Origin: Salinibacterium hongtaonis
GTDB lineage: Bacteria; Actinomycetota; Actinomycetes; Actinomycetales; Microbacteriaceae
DNA length: 64,000 nucleotides
Assembly: GCF_003065485.1 (NCBI RefSeq)
Contig: NZ_CP026951.1
Location: forward strand, 248,001-312,000
Direction of reading: 5' to 3'
A model generated the notes under the pieces. It did no database searches. It saw only the letters and a program-made list of their open reading frames with translations, and was not told the DNA's origin. Both the position numbers and the translations under genes were made by a program. Shown here piece by piece: positions 1 through 7,677 of this stretch; within the stretch, counting starts at the first letter, position 1, and each line of letters opens with the position of its first letter.

Positions 1-1
1 C

Positions 2-811
2 TGCGGAAAGTGCGCCGGATGCGCCACGGACGGCCGCCTGCCGTGTGAGGTTGGCACGCGGGCCAACAACGCCGGCGAACTCGTGGGCGGGCGCCGACGG
101 CTGCACCGCGATGGCGAGGAGATCTTTCACCACCTCGGGGTCTCGGGTTTCGCCTCCCACGCCGTTGTCAACCGGCACTCGGTCGTCGTCGTGGACGACG
201 ATGTGCCGGCGGATGTCGCTGCCGTTCTGGGGTGCGCCGTGCTCACGGGCGGCGGTGCCGTCATTAATGCTGGGCGGCCGGCCCCCGGCGACACGATCAT
301 CGTGGTGGGCCTCGGAGGGGTGGGGATGGCGGCTGTGCTTGCTGCCGTCTCGCTCGGTCATGAGGTGATCGGGGTCGATGGTGTTCCCGACAAGCTTGAG
401 CGGGCGCTTGAGCTGGGTGCCTCCGCGGTCTTCACGCCCTCTGAGCTCGCCGAGAGCGGAGTCCGGGCTCCCGTCGTCATCGAGGCTGCGGGCAACGCGC
501 GGGCATTCGAGACGGCTATCGCGGCCACGTCGCCCGGCGGCACAACCGTGACGGTGGGCCTGCCCGCGCCGAGCGCTATGGCTGCGGTTTCTCCTCTCAC
601 TCTCGTCGCTGAGGCGCGCACGATCGTGGGTAGCTATCTGGGGTCTGCCGTGCCGTCGCGTGACATCCCGCGCTATGCCCAGTTGTGGCGGGAGGGTCGA
701 CTGCCCGTCGAGAAGCTCATCTCGTCTCGCATAGCTCTCTCCGACATCAACGCGGGGATGGATGCGCTGGCCGATGGCACGGCCATCCGGCAGGTCATCG
801 TCTTCGACTGA
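2..811 (+). CDS. Zinc-dependent alcohol dehydrogenase, 3' part (5' end outside window)
   Basis: The window opens inside this gene; 269 residues are visible against about 340-350 for the medium-chain dehydrogenase family, so the catalytic N-terminus is missing. The first visible residues, CGKCAGCATDGRLPC, carry the four cysteines of the structural zinc site. A Rossmann nucleotide-binding motif, GLGGVGMAA, follows around residues 103-111, so NAD(P)H-linked alcohol/aldehyde interconversion is expected. The alcohol it acts on cannot be read from the sequence. It ends 82 bases before the kinase operon and on the upstream side of TetR-type operator 1, so it is probably a separate transcription unit from the operon that follows. 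Confidence 0.9.
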   Translation, partial: CGKCAGCATDGRLPCEVGTRANNAGELVGGRRRLHRDGEEIFHHLGVSGFASHAVVNRHSVVVVDDDVPADVAAVLGCAVLTGGGAVINAGRPAPGDTIIVVGLGGVGMAAVLAAVSLGHEVIGVDGVPDKLERALELGASAVFTPSELAESGVRAPVVIEAAGNARAFETAIAATSPGGTTVTVGLPAPSAMAAVSPLTLVAEARTIVGSYLGSAVPSRDIPRYAQLWREGRLPVEKLISSRIALSDINAGMDALADGTAIRQVIVFD

Positions 812-866
812 ACCGCTTCGGCGGTCCGGCCCAAATCGCTCGGTCCGTCGTTTCTGGTTGCAGAAC

Positions 867-884
867 ATACCGTCCGGTCGGTAT
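867..884. promoter_or_regulatory. TetR-type operator 1 over the promoter of the kinase/ACAD operon
   Basis: The 18-bp near-palindrome ATACCGTCCGGTCGGTAT matches its own reverse complement at 16 of 18 positions. Related copies occur at 13574-13591 and 15441-15458. Its right end runs into a -10-like hexamer TATTGT (882-887), with TTGCAG (858-863) 18 bases upstream as a possible -35. The start codon GTG at 894 lies exactly 6 bases after the -10, so the mRNA is probably leaderless. A bound repressor would cover the -10 element. The assignment to the local TetR gene at 12178-12771 is inference. Confidence 0.75.
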
Positions 885-893
885 TGTCGTGCT

Positions 894-1973
894 GTGAGCG
901 ATGAAGCCAACAGGACGACGACCGACAGCACCGTGATTCCGGGGCTCGACCTCGACGCCTTCGAAGCGTGGCTTCAGGAGCATCATCCGCAGCTCCTCGC
1001 AGGTCCGCTCAGCGCAAGTCTGATCGCGGGCGGGCGCAGCAATCTCACGTATGCGATTGATGGTGGCGTAGGGCCGTGGGTGCTTCGCCGCCCCCCGCTG
1101 GGCCACGTGCAGAAAACCGCTCACGACATGGCCCGTGAGTTTCGGGTGCTGTCGGCGCTCCAGCCCACCGCCGTTCCTGTGCCGCGAACTGTCCTGTTTA
1201 TCGATGACCCCGCTGCGGGCGTCGAGATGCCGTTCTACCTCATGGAGCGCGTCGATGGCGTCGCCCTCAAGCTGCGCTCCGACAACAGGCTTTTTACCGT
1301 CGACCAGCTGGTCAGCCTCAGCGAAGAGCTCGCGACGACCCTGGCCACGCTGCATTCCGTCGACCCCGCATCGGTCGGACTCGAGGACTTTGGCAAGGCG
1401 GACGGCTTCGTTGAGCGCCAGCTCGTGCGCTGGGGTCGGCAGTATGAGGGAAGCCGAAACCGGGACATTCCCGATCTCGACGCACTGCAGGGCGAACTCG
1501 CCGAGCGCATCCCCACGACCATGTACACGTCCATTGTTCACGGAGATTTTCGCCTCGACAACGCCCTCGTCAGCAACGACGAATCGGGCATGCCGCACAT
1601 TGCCGCAGTGCTCGACTGGGAGATGGCCACGCTCGGCGACTCGTTCACCGACCTCGGGCTGTTCGGCCTTTATTGGAACCTCAGCAACTTCGCGGATATG
1701 CCGGAGAGCGTCGTCGCGACGTCCGTCTTCGAAGAGGACGGCTACCCCTCGTTCGACCGAGTCGTCGAGGTCTATGCCAAAGCCGCGGGAATCGAGGTCC
1801 CCGATCTCTCCTGGTACCTCGCCTTCGCTGCCTTCAAGCTCGCGGTGATCCTCGAAGGCATCCACTTTCGTTTTCAGGCCGGGCAGACAGTCGGCGACGG
1901 TTTCGACCGCATCGGCAGCCTGGTCGCCCCCCTCGCTCGGGCCGGGCGCACTTATCTCTCTCGAAAGGCATGA
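894..1973 (+). CDS. APH-family phosphotransferase (LvaA / ACAD11 N-domain type acyl-CoA kinase)
   Basis: A 359-residue kinase of the aminoglycoside phosphotransferase fold. The catalytic loop HGDFRLDN and the metal-binding LDWEMAT motif are both present. Proteins of this subfamily sit beside, or are fused to, acyl-CoA dehydrogenases (human ACAD10/11) and in Pseudomonas LvaA phosphorylates 4-hydroxyvaleryl-CoA; antibiotic resistance is not indicated. GTG 894 is chosen because the promoter -10 ends 6 bases upstream; in-frame codons further upstream would lie inside the promoter and operator. It is the first gene of a five-gene operon, ending one base before the next start codon. The substrate is inferred from context only. 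Confidence 0.85.
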   Translation: MSDEANRTTTDSTVIPGLDLDAFEAWLQEHHPQLLAGPLSASLIAGGRSNLTYAIDGGVGPWVLRRPPLGHVQKTAHDMAREFRVLSALQPTAVPVPRTVLFIDDPAAGVEMPFYLMERVDGVALKLRSDNRLFTVDQLVSLSEELATTLATLHSVDPASVGLEDFGKADGFVERQLVRWGRQYEGSRNRDIPDLDALQGELAERIPTTMYTSIVHGDFRLDNALVSNDESGMPHIAAVLDWEMATLGDSFTDLGLFGLYWNLSNFADMPESVVATSVFEEDGYPSFDRVVEVYAKAAGIEVPDLSWYLAFAAFKLAVILEGIHFRFQAGQTVGDGFDRIGSLVAPLARAGRTYLSRKA

Positions 1974-1974
1974 C

Positions 1975-3198
1975 GTGGAATTCGATTTCGACGACACCAC
2001 CAAGGGTTACATCGACCGCGTAGAGCGGTTCATGGCGGAGCACGTGATGCCGGCCGAGGATGTGCTCGCTCAGCAGCTCGCAGACAACCCCGGGGTCTGG
2101 TCGCGCCAGCCGATCGTGAGGCAGTTGCAGGCGGAGGCCAAGTCGCAGGGCCTCTGGAACCTCTTTCTGCCAGCATCCGCCCACGGAGACGAAGGAGGGG
2201 CGGGGCTCACCAATCTGCAGTACGCGCCCCTGTGTGAAATTCTCGGCCGCAGCCCCAAGCTCGGCCCCGCAGCCATGAACTGCGCTGCGCCAGACACCGG
2301 CAACATGGAGATCCTTCGGGAGTTCGCAACCGAAGAACAAAAAGCGCGGTGGCTCGCCCCCCTCCTCGATGGCAGCATCCGCTCCGCCTTCTGCATGACG
2401 GAGCCTGATGTCGCCTCCTCCGACGCGACCAACATCGCCACGGTTATCGAACGAGACGGTGACGAGTACGTCATCAACGGACGCAAGTGGTGGTCGACGG
2501 GAGCCATGAACCCCGAGGCCGAGATCTTCGTCGTCATGGGCAAGACCGATCCGAGCGCTGAACGGCACCGCCAGCAGAGCATGGTGCTCGTGCCGCGCGA
2601 CACACCCGGAGTCACGGTCGAGCGTCCGCTTCTCTTCTTTGGGTTTGACGACCGCGACCACGGTGGCCATGCCGAGGTGGTCTTTCGCAATGTGCGGGTA
2701 CCCGTCGGCAACATCCTCAAGGGGGAAGGCGAAGGCTTCGCCATCGCGCAAGCCCGACTCGGGCCCGGCCGCATTCACCACTGCATGCGCGCCATCGGCA
2801 TCGCGGAGCGCGCTCTCGACCTTGCGAGGGAACGCGCCAACAGCCGTGTTGCCTTCCACAAGCACCTCTCAGAGCAGGGCGTCATCCGCGAGTGGATCGC
2901 CGAAGCTCGCATCGCGATCGAGGCCAACCGCTTGCTCGTGCTTAAGACGGCCTGGCTCATGGACACCGTGGGCAATAGGGCCGCGCACGCCGAGATCCAG
3001 GCCATCAAGGTGGCCGTACCTCGAATGCTCGAGACCATCGTCGACCGTGTCATCCAGATCTATGGTGCAGCTGGGGCCTCGCAAGACTTTCCGCTCGCCG
3101 AGATGTACACGATGGCCAGGGCGCTTCGCATCGCCGACGGCCCAGACGAGGTGCACCTCAATGCCCTCGGCAAGGCGGAGCTCCGCCGAGCTTCGTGA
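1975..3198 (+). CDS. Acyl-CoA dehydrogenase, ACAD10/11-LvaC type
   Basis: A 407-residue FAD-dependent acyl-CoA dehydrogenase of standard length for the family. Visible signatures are MTEPDVASSDATN in the middle domain (flavin and substrate contact), RIHHCMRAIGIAERAL at the start of the C-terminal helical domain, and RIADGPDEVH near the end where family members carry the active-site region. That terminal signature is typical of the ACAD10/11 branch, which always accompanies an APH-type kinase, as here. In that branch the enzyme removes the phosphate from a 4-phosphoacyl-CoA instead of, or besides, simple dehydrogenation. It starts with GTG one base after the kinase stop, indicating tight translational coupling. 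Confidence 0.92.
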   Translation: MEFDFDDTTKGYIDRVERFMAEHVMPAEDVLAQQLADNPGVWSRQPIVRQLQAEAKSQGLWNLFLPASAHGDEGGAGLTNLQYAPLCEILGRSPKLGPAAMNCAAPDTGNMEILREFATEEQKARWLAPLLDGSIRSAFCMTEPDVASSDATNIATVIERDGDEYVINGRKWWSTGAMNPEAEIFVVMGKTDPSAERHRQQSMVLVPRDTPGVTVERPLLFFGFDDRDHGGHAEVVFRNVRVPVGNILKGEGEGFAIAQARLGPGRIHHCMRAIGIAERALDLARERANSRVAFHKHLSEQGVIREWIAEARIAIEANRLLVLKTAWLMDTVGNRAAHAEIQAIKVAVPRMLETIVDRVIQIYGAAGASQDFPLAEMYTMARALRIADGPDEVHLNALGKAELRRAS

Positions 3199-3236
3199 AT
3201 AAGCCCACAGCCACATATCGACCTAAGGAGAACCGC

Positions 3237-3992
3237 ATGACAGAACCACGCACAGCGATCGTCACAGGAGCCGGCCGCGGCATTGGTGCCGAAATCGCCC
3301 AGCGCCTCGCAGCAGAAGGTCACCGCATCGCCGTCATCGACCTCCGCGAAGAAGACACCTCGGCCACCGTCGAGGCCATCGTCTCCGCAGGCGGCGAAGC
3401 GATCGGCGTCGGTGCTGACGTTTCAGATTCCTCAGCCGTCGAGGCAGCTGTTGCCCGAGTCGCCGACGAGCTCGGGGCTCCGACGATCCTCGTCAACAAC
3501 GCGGGCATCCTTCGCGACAACCTCCTGTTCAAGATGACCGACACCGACTGGGATGCCGTTATGGGTGTTCACCTTCGCGGTGCCTTCCTGATGTCCCGCG
3601 CGGTTCAGGCGCATCAGGTAGAGCAGAAGTGGGGTCGCATCGTGAACCTCTCGAGCACCTCGGCACTCGGCAACCGCGGGCAGGCGAACTACTCGACCGC
3701 CAAGGCGGGGCTGCAGGGCTTCACCAAGACGCTCGCGATCGAGCTGGGCCGCTACGGCGTCACCGCCAATGCGATCGCCCCCGGATTCATTGCGACCGAC
3801 ATGACGCGCGCGACAGCCGAGCGCATCGGCGTTCCCTTCGAGGACTTTCTCGCCCATGCGGCGAAGGAGATTCCCGTTGGACGCACGGGCGTGCCGGCCG
3901 ATATTGCGGCCGCCGCAGCATTCTTCATCAGCGAAGAGGCATCGTTCGTTTCAGGACAGGTGCTCTACGTCGCCGGCGGACCAAAGGACTAA
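3237..3992 (+). CDS. SDR oxidoreductase, FabG / 3-hydroxyacyl-CoA dehydrogenase type
   Basis: A 251-residue classical short-chain dehydrogenase. It has the nucleotide motif TGAGRGIG (about residues 11-18), NNAG, a catalytic serine in NLSSTSA and the YSTAK catalytic pair. ATG 3237 is preceded by the ribosome site AAGGAG at a 6-base spacing. The closest general match is FabG-type 3-oxoacyl reductase. Lying between an acyl-CoA dehydrogenase and a MaoC hydratase, it more likely oxidises the 3-hydroxyacyl-CoA made by the hydratase, though direction and chain length cannot be read. It is followed four bases later by the hydratase. Confidence 0.9.
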   Translation: MTEPRTAIVTGAGRGIGAEIAQRLAAEGHRIAVIDLREEDTSATVEAIVSAGGEAIGVGADVSDSSAVEAAVARVADELGAPTILVNNAGILRDNLLFKMTDTDWDAVMGVHLRGAFLMSRAVQAHQVEQKWGRIVNLSSTSALGNRGQANYSTAKAGLQGFTKTLAIELGRYGVTANAIAPGFIATDMTRATAERIGVPFEDFLAHAAKEIPVGRTGVPADIAAAAAFFISEEASFVSGQVLYVAGGPKD

Positions 3993-3996
3993 GGCC

Positions 3997-4464
3997 ATGA
4001 CCCTGTATGCAGACATCGACGCCGTTGAAGGCATCGTCAACAACCACGAGGAGATCAGCGACTGGTTCGTTATCGACCAGGAACGCGTCAACACGTTCGC
4101 GGATGCAACCAACGATCACCAGTGGATCCACGTTGACCCCGAGCGGGCCAAAGCTGGACCCTTCGGTGCGCCGATTGCCCACGGCTACCTGACGCTCTCA
4201 CTCCTGCCCTACCTCTCGTCGTCGGCCGTCACGATCGAGGGCACGATCATGGGGGTCAATTACGGGCTCAACAAGGTCCGTTTCATTAATCCGGTTGCGG
4301 TCGGCAGCAGCATCCGCACCCGGTCCGTTGTGGTCTCTGTGGAGCGTGTTCCGCAGGGTGCCCGCGTCACCCAGTCGGTGACCGTCGAGATCGATGGTGT
4401 CGAGAAGCCGGCGGCGATCGCCGAAACCATCGCCCTCTTTGTTCTCGGCGCCCCTCAGTCCTGA
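3997..4464 (+). CDS. MaoC-like (R)-specific enoyl-CoA hydratase
   Basis: A 155-residue single hot-dog protein. The hydratase-2 motif is visible as DATNDHQWIHVD followed by AKAGPFGAPIAHGYLTLSLL; the Asp and His of this segment are the family's catalytic pair. Enzymes of this type hydrate trans-2-enoyl-CoA to (R)-3-hydroxyacyl-CoA. The start ATG at 3997 lies four bases after the SDR stop, with AAGG immediately before it. In this operon it would supply 3-hydroxyacyl-CoA to the preceding SDR after the dehydrogenase step. Confidence 0.9.
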   Translation: MTLYADIDAVEGIVNNHEEISDWFVIDQERVNTFADATNDHQWIHVDPERAKAGPFGAPIAHGYLTLSLLPYLSSSAVTIEGTIMGVNYGLNKVRFINPVAVGSSIRTRSVVVSVERVPQGARVTQSVTVEIDGVEKPAAIAETIALFVLGAPQS

Positions 4465-4501
4465 CCGAATACCGTCCCATCCGAATCACTGGAGGTCAAC
4501 G

Positions 4502-6127
4502 ATGACCAGCACCGAAAGCTCGGCCCCTTCACTTTTTGAGGCGCCAGCCGCGCTCACCTCGGGGGGCTTTGGCACCCTCTCGGTTGCCACCATCCTCTCC
4601 GACACCGCCCACCGCTTTCCCGAGCGCACGGCCTTGATCTACGGGGATAGCACCGTCAGCTATGGCGACCTGTGGCAGCAGACCCTGGCCTACGCCGGGG
4701 CGCTGCGGGCCAGAGGCGTGCGCCGCGGAGATCGCGTCGCAATCCTCATCCCCAACGTGCCCGACTTCGCTCGCGCCTACTATGCGATTCTGTCGCTCGG
4801 CGCGGTTGTCGTGCCAGTGCACTTGCTGCTCAAGGCGGACGAGATCGCCTACGTTTTGCGCGATAGCGGGTCCTCGCTTCTCATCGCAGCGGCACCCATG
4901 CTCGCCGAGGGAGGCAAGGCTGCTGCTCTCGCCCAGGTTCCGCTGGTGAGCGTGCTGATTCCCGACTCGATGGTCGAGCAGATCCCTGTGCCGCGTCTTG
5001 AGGACGAGGCCAAGGAGGCCATTCCGCTTGAGCGTTACGAGTCGACGAACCCGCTCGACGCTGCCACGATCCTCTACACGAGTGGAACAACGGGGCGTCC
5101 CAAGGGAGCGGTCGGATGCCATGTCTCCCTCATCGAGCAGGTTCACGTCACCCTGATTGACCTGTTCAACATCACAGCAGACGATGTGGTTTTCGGCGGT
5201 CTTCCGCTGTTCCACACGTTCGGCCAGACAGCCGTGCTCAACACAGCGTTCCGCCGGGGCGCTGCCATCATCCTGCTGCCCAAGTTCGACCCGGACGAGG
5301 CGCTCGCTCTGATGGTCAAGCACGGCGCGACGCTGTTCACCGCGGTGCCGACGATGTTTATCGGCATGCTTGAGGCCGCCACCCGCACGGCCGAGCGGCC
5401 ACCTCTGCGATATGGCATCTCGGGCGGCGCGTCACTGCCAGTCGCGATTCTCGAACGTTTCGCCGCAGAGTTTGGCGCTCGTGTCCACGAGGGCTATGGC
5501 CTCACGGAGACCTCGCCAATCGTGTCGACGAACCATCAGCGCGACGAACCCGTCGCCGGCACCGTTGGCCGTCCCATCTGGGGCGTCGACGTCGAGATCG
5601 CTGATGCCGACATCGACGATCGCATCGAGTTCCTGCCGCAGGGAGAGCTCGGCGAGATCGTGGTGCGTGGACACGCCCTGTTCAAGGGATACCTCGGGCG
5701 CCCTGAGGCGGATGCTGAAGCCGTCGTTGACGGATGGTTCCGCACGGGCGACCTGGGAACCAAGGGTGCGGACGACCGCATCACGATCGTCGATCGCAAG
5801 AAAGACATGATCGTGCGCAACGGCTACAACGTCTATCCCCGTGAGGTGGAAGAAGTTCTGGCCAGGCTCGAGGGTGTCGGCTCGGCCGCCGTCTTCGGTG
5901 TGGCTCACGACAAGCACGGGCAAGAAGTCGCGGCCGCGATCGTTCTAGCGCCCGGCTCGTCGCTCACCGCAGAAGACGTCATCGCGTACACCTCCGAGCG
6001 TATGGCGGCGTACAAGTTCCCCCGCATTGTGGAGTTCCACGCCGAGCTGCCGCTCGGAGCTAGCGGCAAGGTGCTCAAGCGGGAGCTGTCGGCCGAATAC
6101 GCTCAGCGCATATCGGCAGAGGCATAG
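4502..6127 (+). CDS. Acyl-CoA ligase (AMP-forming, LvaE / long-chain fatty acid CoA ligase type)
   Basis: A 541-residue ANL-superfamily ligase that activates a carboxylic acid with ATP and CoA. All core motifs are visible: the P-loop YTSGTTGRPKGA (about residue 190), GYGLTETSPIV, the hinge region GWFRTGDLG and DRKKDMIVRNGYNVYP, and the C-terminal lysine segment GASGKVLKR. ATG 4502 has the ribosome site GGAGG at 4491-4495. It is the last gene of the operon, followed by a strong terminator at 6153-6182. The substrate class is not resolved by the sequence; chemically it would be the first step of the pathway. Confidence 0.93.
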   Translation: MTSTESSAPSLFEAPAALTSGGFGTLSVATILSDTAHRFPERTALIYGDSTVSYGDLWQQTLAYAGALRARGVRRGDRVAILIPNVPDFARAYYAILSLGAVVVPVHLLLKADEIAYVLRDSGSSLLIAAAPMLAEGGKAAALAQVPLVSVLIPDSMVEQIPVPRLEDEAKEAIPLERYESTNPLDAATILYTSGTTGRPKGAVGCHVSLIEQVHVTLIDLFNITADDVVFGGLPLFHTFGQTAVLNTAFRRGAAIILLPKFDPDEALALMVKHGATLFTAVPTMFIGMLEAATRTAERPPLRYGISGGASLPVAILERFAAEFGARVHEGYGLTETSPIVSTNHQRDEPVAGTVGRPIWGVDVEIADADIDDRIEFLPQGELGEIVVRGHALFKGYLGRPEADAEAVVDGWFRTGDLGTKGADDRITIVDRKKDMIVRNGYNVYPREVEEVLARLEGVGSAAVFGVAHDKHGQEVAAAIVLAPGSSLTAEDVIAYTSERMAAYKFPRIVEFHAELPLGASGKVLKRELSAEYAQRISAEA

Positions 6128-6152
6128 CGCAGCAACACAACAGCGCGACCCT

Positions 6153-6182
6153 GGCCCTGTCTCCCTAGCGGGAGGCAGGGCC
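6153..6182 (+). terminator. Rho-independent terminator of the kinase/ACAD operon
   Basis: A 13-bp stem (6153-6165 with 6170-6182), GGCCCTGTCTCCC with GGGAGGCAGGGCC, closed except for one G-U wobble, a 4-base loop, then TTT. It begins 25 bases after the ligase stop. Confidence 0.85.
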
Positions 6183-6215
6183 TTTCTCGTGCGCCGGTCA
6201 GCTCGCTGGGGCTCG

Positions 6216-6285
6216 GCCCTCTCCCTCGCTGGTCACTCGCTGAGACCAGCCCTCTCCCTCGCTGAGCGCCAGCCCTCTCCCTCGC
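6216..6285. repeat. Three direct copies of a 14-mer between convergent operons
   Basis: GCCCTCTCCCTCGC occurs identically at 6216-6229, 6249-6262 and 6272-6285, with GCT or CAG-rich spacers. It lies between the two operon terminators and codes for nothing recognisable. Confidence 0.8.
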
Positions 6286-6293
6286 GCGCAAAA

Positions 6294-6323
6294 GGGCCGC
6301 CGCTCGAATACGAGCGACGGCCC
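6294..6323 (-). terminator. Terminator of the minus-strand Liv operon
   Basis: A 13-bp stem (6294-6306 with 6311-6323) with one mismatch, loop AATA, and on the minus strand a run of four T directly after the stem. It lies 38 bases beyond the stop of the substrate-binding protein. Confidence 0.85.
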
Positions 6324-6328
6324 TTCGT

Positions 6329-6350
6329 GCCCGGCTCAGCTGAGCCGGGC
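6329..6350. repeat. Perfect 22-bp palindrome next to the Liv terminator
   Basis: The arm GCCCGGCTCAG (6329-6339) is followed directly by its exact reverse complement (6340-6350), with no spacer. It lies between the stop of the Liv binding protein and that operon's terminator stem. It may form a second hairpin in the 3' end of the mRNA; no T run follows it on either strand. Confidence 0.7.
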
Positions 6351-6361
6351 CGTGGGAGAGG

Positions 6362-7642
6362 TTACTTGCCTCCCGGGATTCCCTTGTTCGTTACGGCAGG
6401 CTGCTCGCCCTCGTAGACGACAACTGAGCCGTCTTCGTAGACGTACGGGGTGCCGAAGTAGGCCTGAACCGTGTCCTTGACGATGCTGAGCTGAACGCCG
6501 AGTGCACCGGAGTGGTCGCTCTCGGAGAAGCCGAGCGGCACGATTCCGGTGCCCTTGACGGAGCCGTTCTGCACAGCCTCGACCAACGACTCACGCGTGG
6601 GGTTCTCGCCAGCACCGGCAAGAGCCTCGGCGAACATGTAGGCCATGGTCATGCCGTAGACCTGGTTGCCGTCGAACTCGACGCCACCGTTGTACTTTTC
6701 GTTGACCTCGCGGAACAGCGTGATCCACTCGTCGTCGCCAGAAGCCATCGACAGGTAGAAGGTGCTGATGAAGCCTTCGAGAAGCTGCGGTGCAGCCTCA
6801 CCAAGGAATCCAGCGAGGGTCTGGTAGTCACCGCCCGAGGACGACGACATCCACTGCGGGAAGTAGCCGAGCTTGGCAGCAGTTCCGACACCCAGCGCGG
6901 TGAACGCGTTGATGCTGGCGAGGAAGTTGACCTCACAGCCGGCGGCCTTCATGGCGCTGATCTGTGCGACAACGTCCTGGTTCGCCACGGAGTAACGCTC
7001 GCTTGCCGCGAGGCCGTCTTCTCCGAGGATCTCCGTGAGGCCGGCTTCGAAGTCGTCGCCGAAGTCATCGTCCTGGCCGAAGAGGCAGTACTTGGCGTCG
7101 GGGAATTCCTTCTGCGCGTAGTCGGCCAGGATGGCCGACTCGGTGACGTAATCGGAGTTGTAACCGAACGTGTACGGGTACTTCTCCGGCTGGTCCCACA
7201 TGCCAGAACCGGACGCGACGAAGAGGTCAGGAACTTCGTTGTCGTTGAGGAAGTCGAGAACCGAGCTGTGGGTCGGGGTGCCCAGGCCTCCGATGAGTGC
7301 GAAGACGTCTTCCTGGAGCACGAGGTCGCGAACGACCGTCTGGGTGTTGGCGGGGTTGTAGCCGTCATCCTTGACCACGAACTCAATCGTGCGGCCGTTG
7401 ATGCCGCCGTTGTCGTTGATGTAGTCGAAGTAGGCCTTTGCGGCGGCCGACACTGAAGCGAATCCTGCGGCAGCGGGACCCGTGAGGGGCTGGTGGGTTC
7501 CGATCGTGACGGTGGTGTCGGTCACGCCGGGAACATCGGCAGGCTCGCCGCCCCCGTTACCGGTGCTGCTCGAGCACGCCGCGAGAGCGAGCACCGAGGT
7601 TGCTCCCACTATCGCGAGGAGGCGATTCCTTTTGAGAGTCAT
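6362..7642 (-). CDS. Branched-chain amino acid / carboxylate ABC substrate-binding lipoprotein (LivJ type)
   Basis: A 426-residue periplasmic-binding-fold protein of the Liv type. The N-terminus MTLKRNRLLAIVGATSVLA ends in the lipobox LAAC, so it is exported and lipid-anchored. TVTIGTHQPLTGPAA opens the ligand-binding domain. Two ATG codons are adjacent (7645 and 7642); 7642 is preferred because the ribosome site AAAGG then has 6 bases of spacing. It is the last gene of the minus-strand operon and is 35 bases from livM. Members of this family bind amino acids, amides or aromatic and aliphatic acids; next to acyl-CoA genes a carboxylate ligand is inferred. Confidence 0.92.
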   Translation of the reverse strand: MTLKRNRLLAIVGATSVLALAACSSSTGNGGGEPADVPGVTDTTVTIGTHQPLTGPAAAGFASVSAAAKAYFDYINDNGGINGRTIEFVVKDDGYNPANTQTVVRDLVLQEDVFALIGGLGTPTHSSVLDFLNDNEVPDLFVASGSGMWDQPEKYPYTFGYNSDYVTESAILADYAQKEFPDAKYCLFGQDDDFGDDFEAGLTEILGEDGLAASERYSVANQDVVAQISAMKAAGCEVNFLASINAFTALGVGTAAKLGYFPQWMSSSSGGDYQTLAGFLGEAAPQLLEGFISTFYLSMASGDDEWITLFREVNEKYNGGVEFDGNQVYGMTMAYMFAEALAGAGENPTRESLVEAVQNGSVKGTGIVPLGFSESDHSGALGVQLSIVKDTVQAYFGTPYVYEDGSVVVYEGEQPAVTNKGIPGGK

Positions 7643-7677
7643 CATTGACCTTTCTGTGGTGGTTGGTGGTTCGGGTG

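Noticed and set aside
894-1973. Aminoglycoside resistance by the APH-fold kinase
   Set aside because: Operon context and the adjacent ACAD point to an acyl-CoA or hydroxyacid kinase.
795-2865. Long minus-strand frames opposite the kinase and ACAD
   Set aside because: Shadows of coding DNA with no motifs; the plus-strand genes have intact catalytic signatures.
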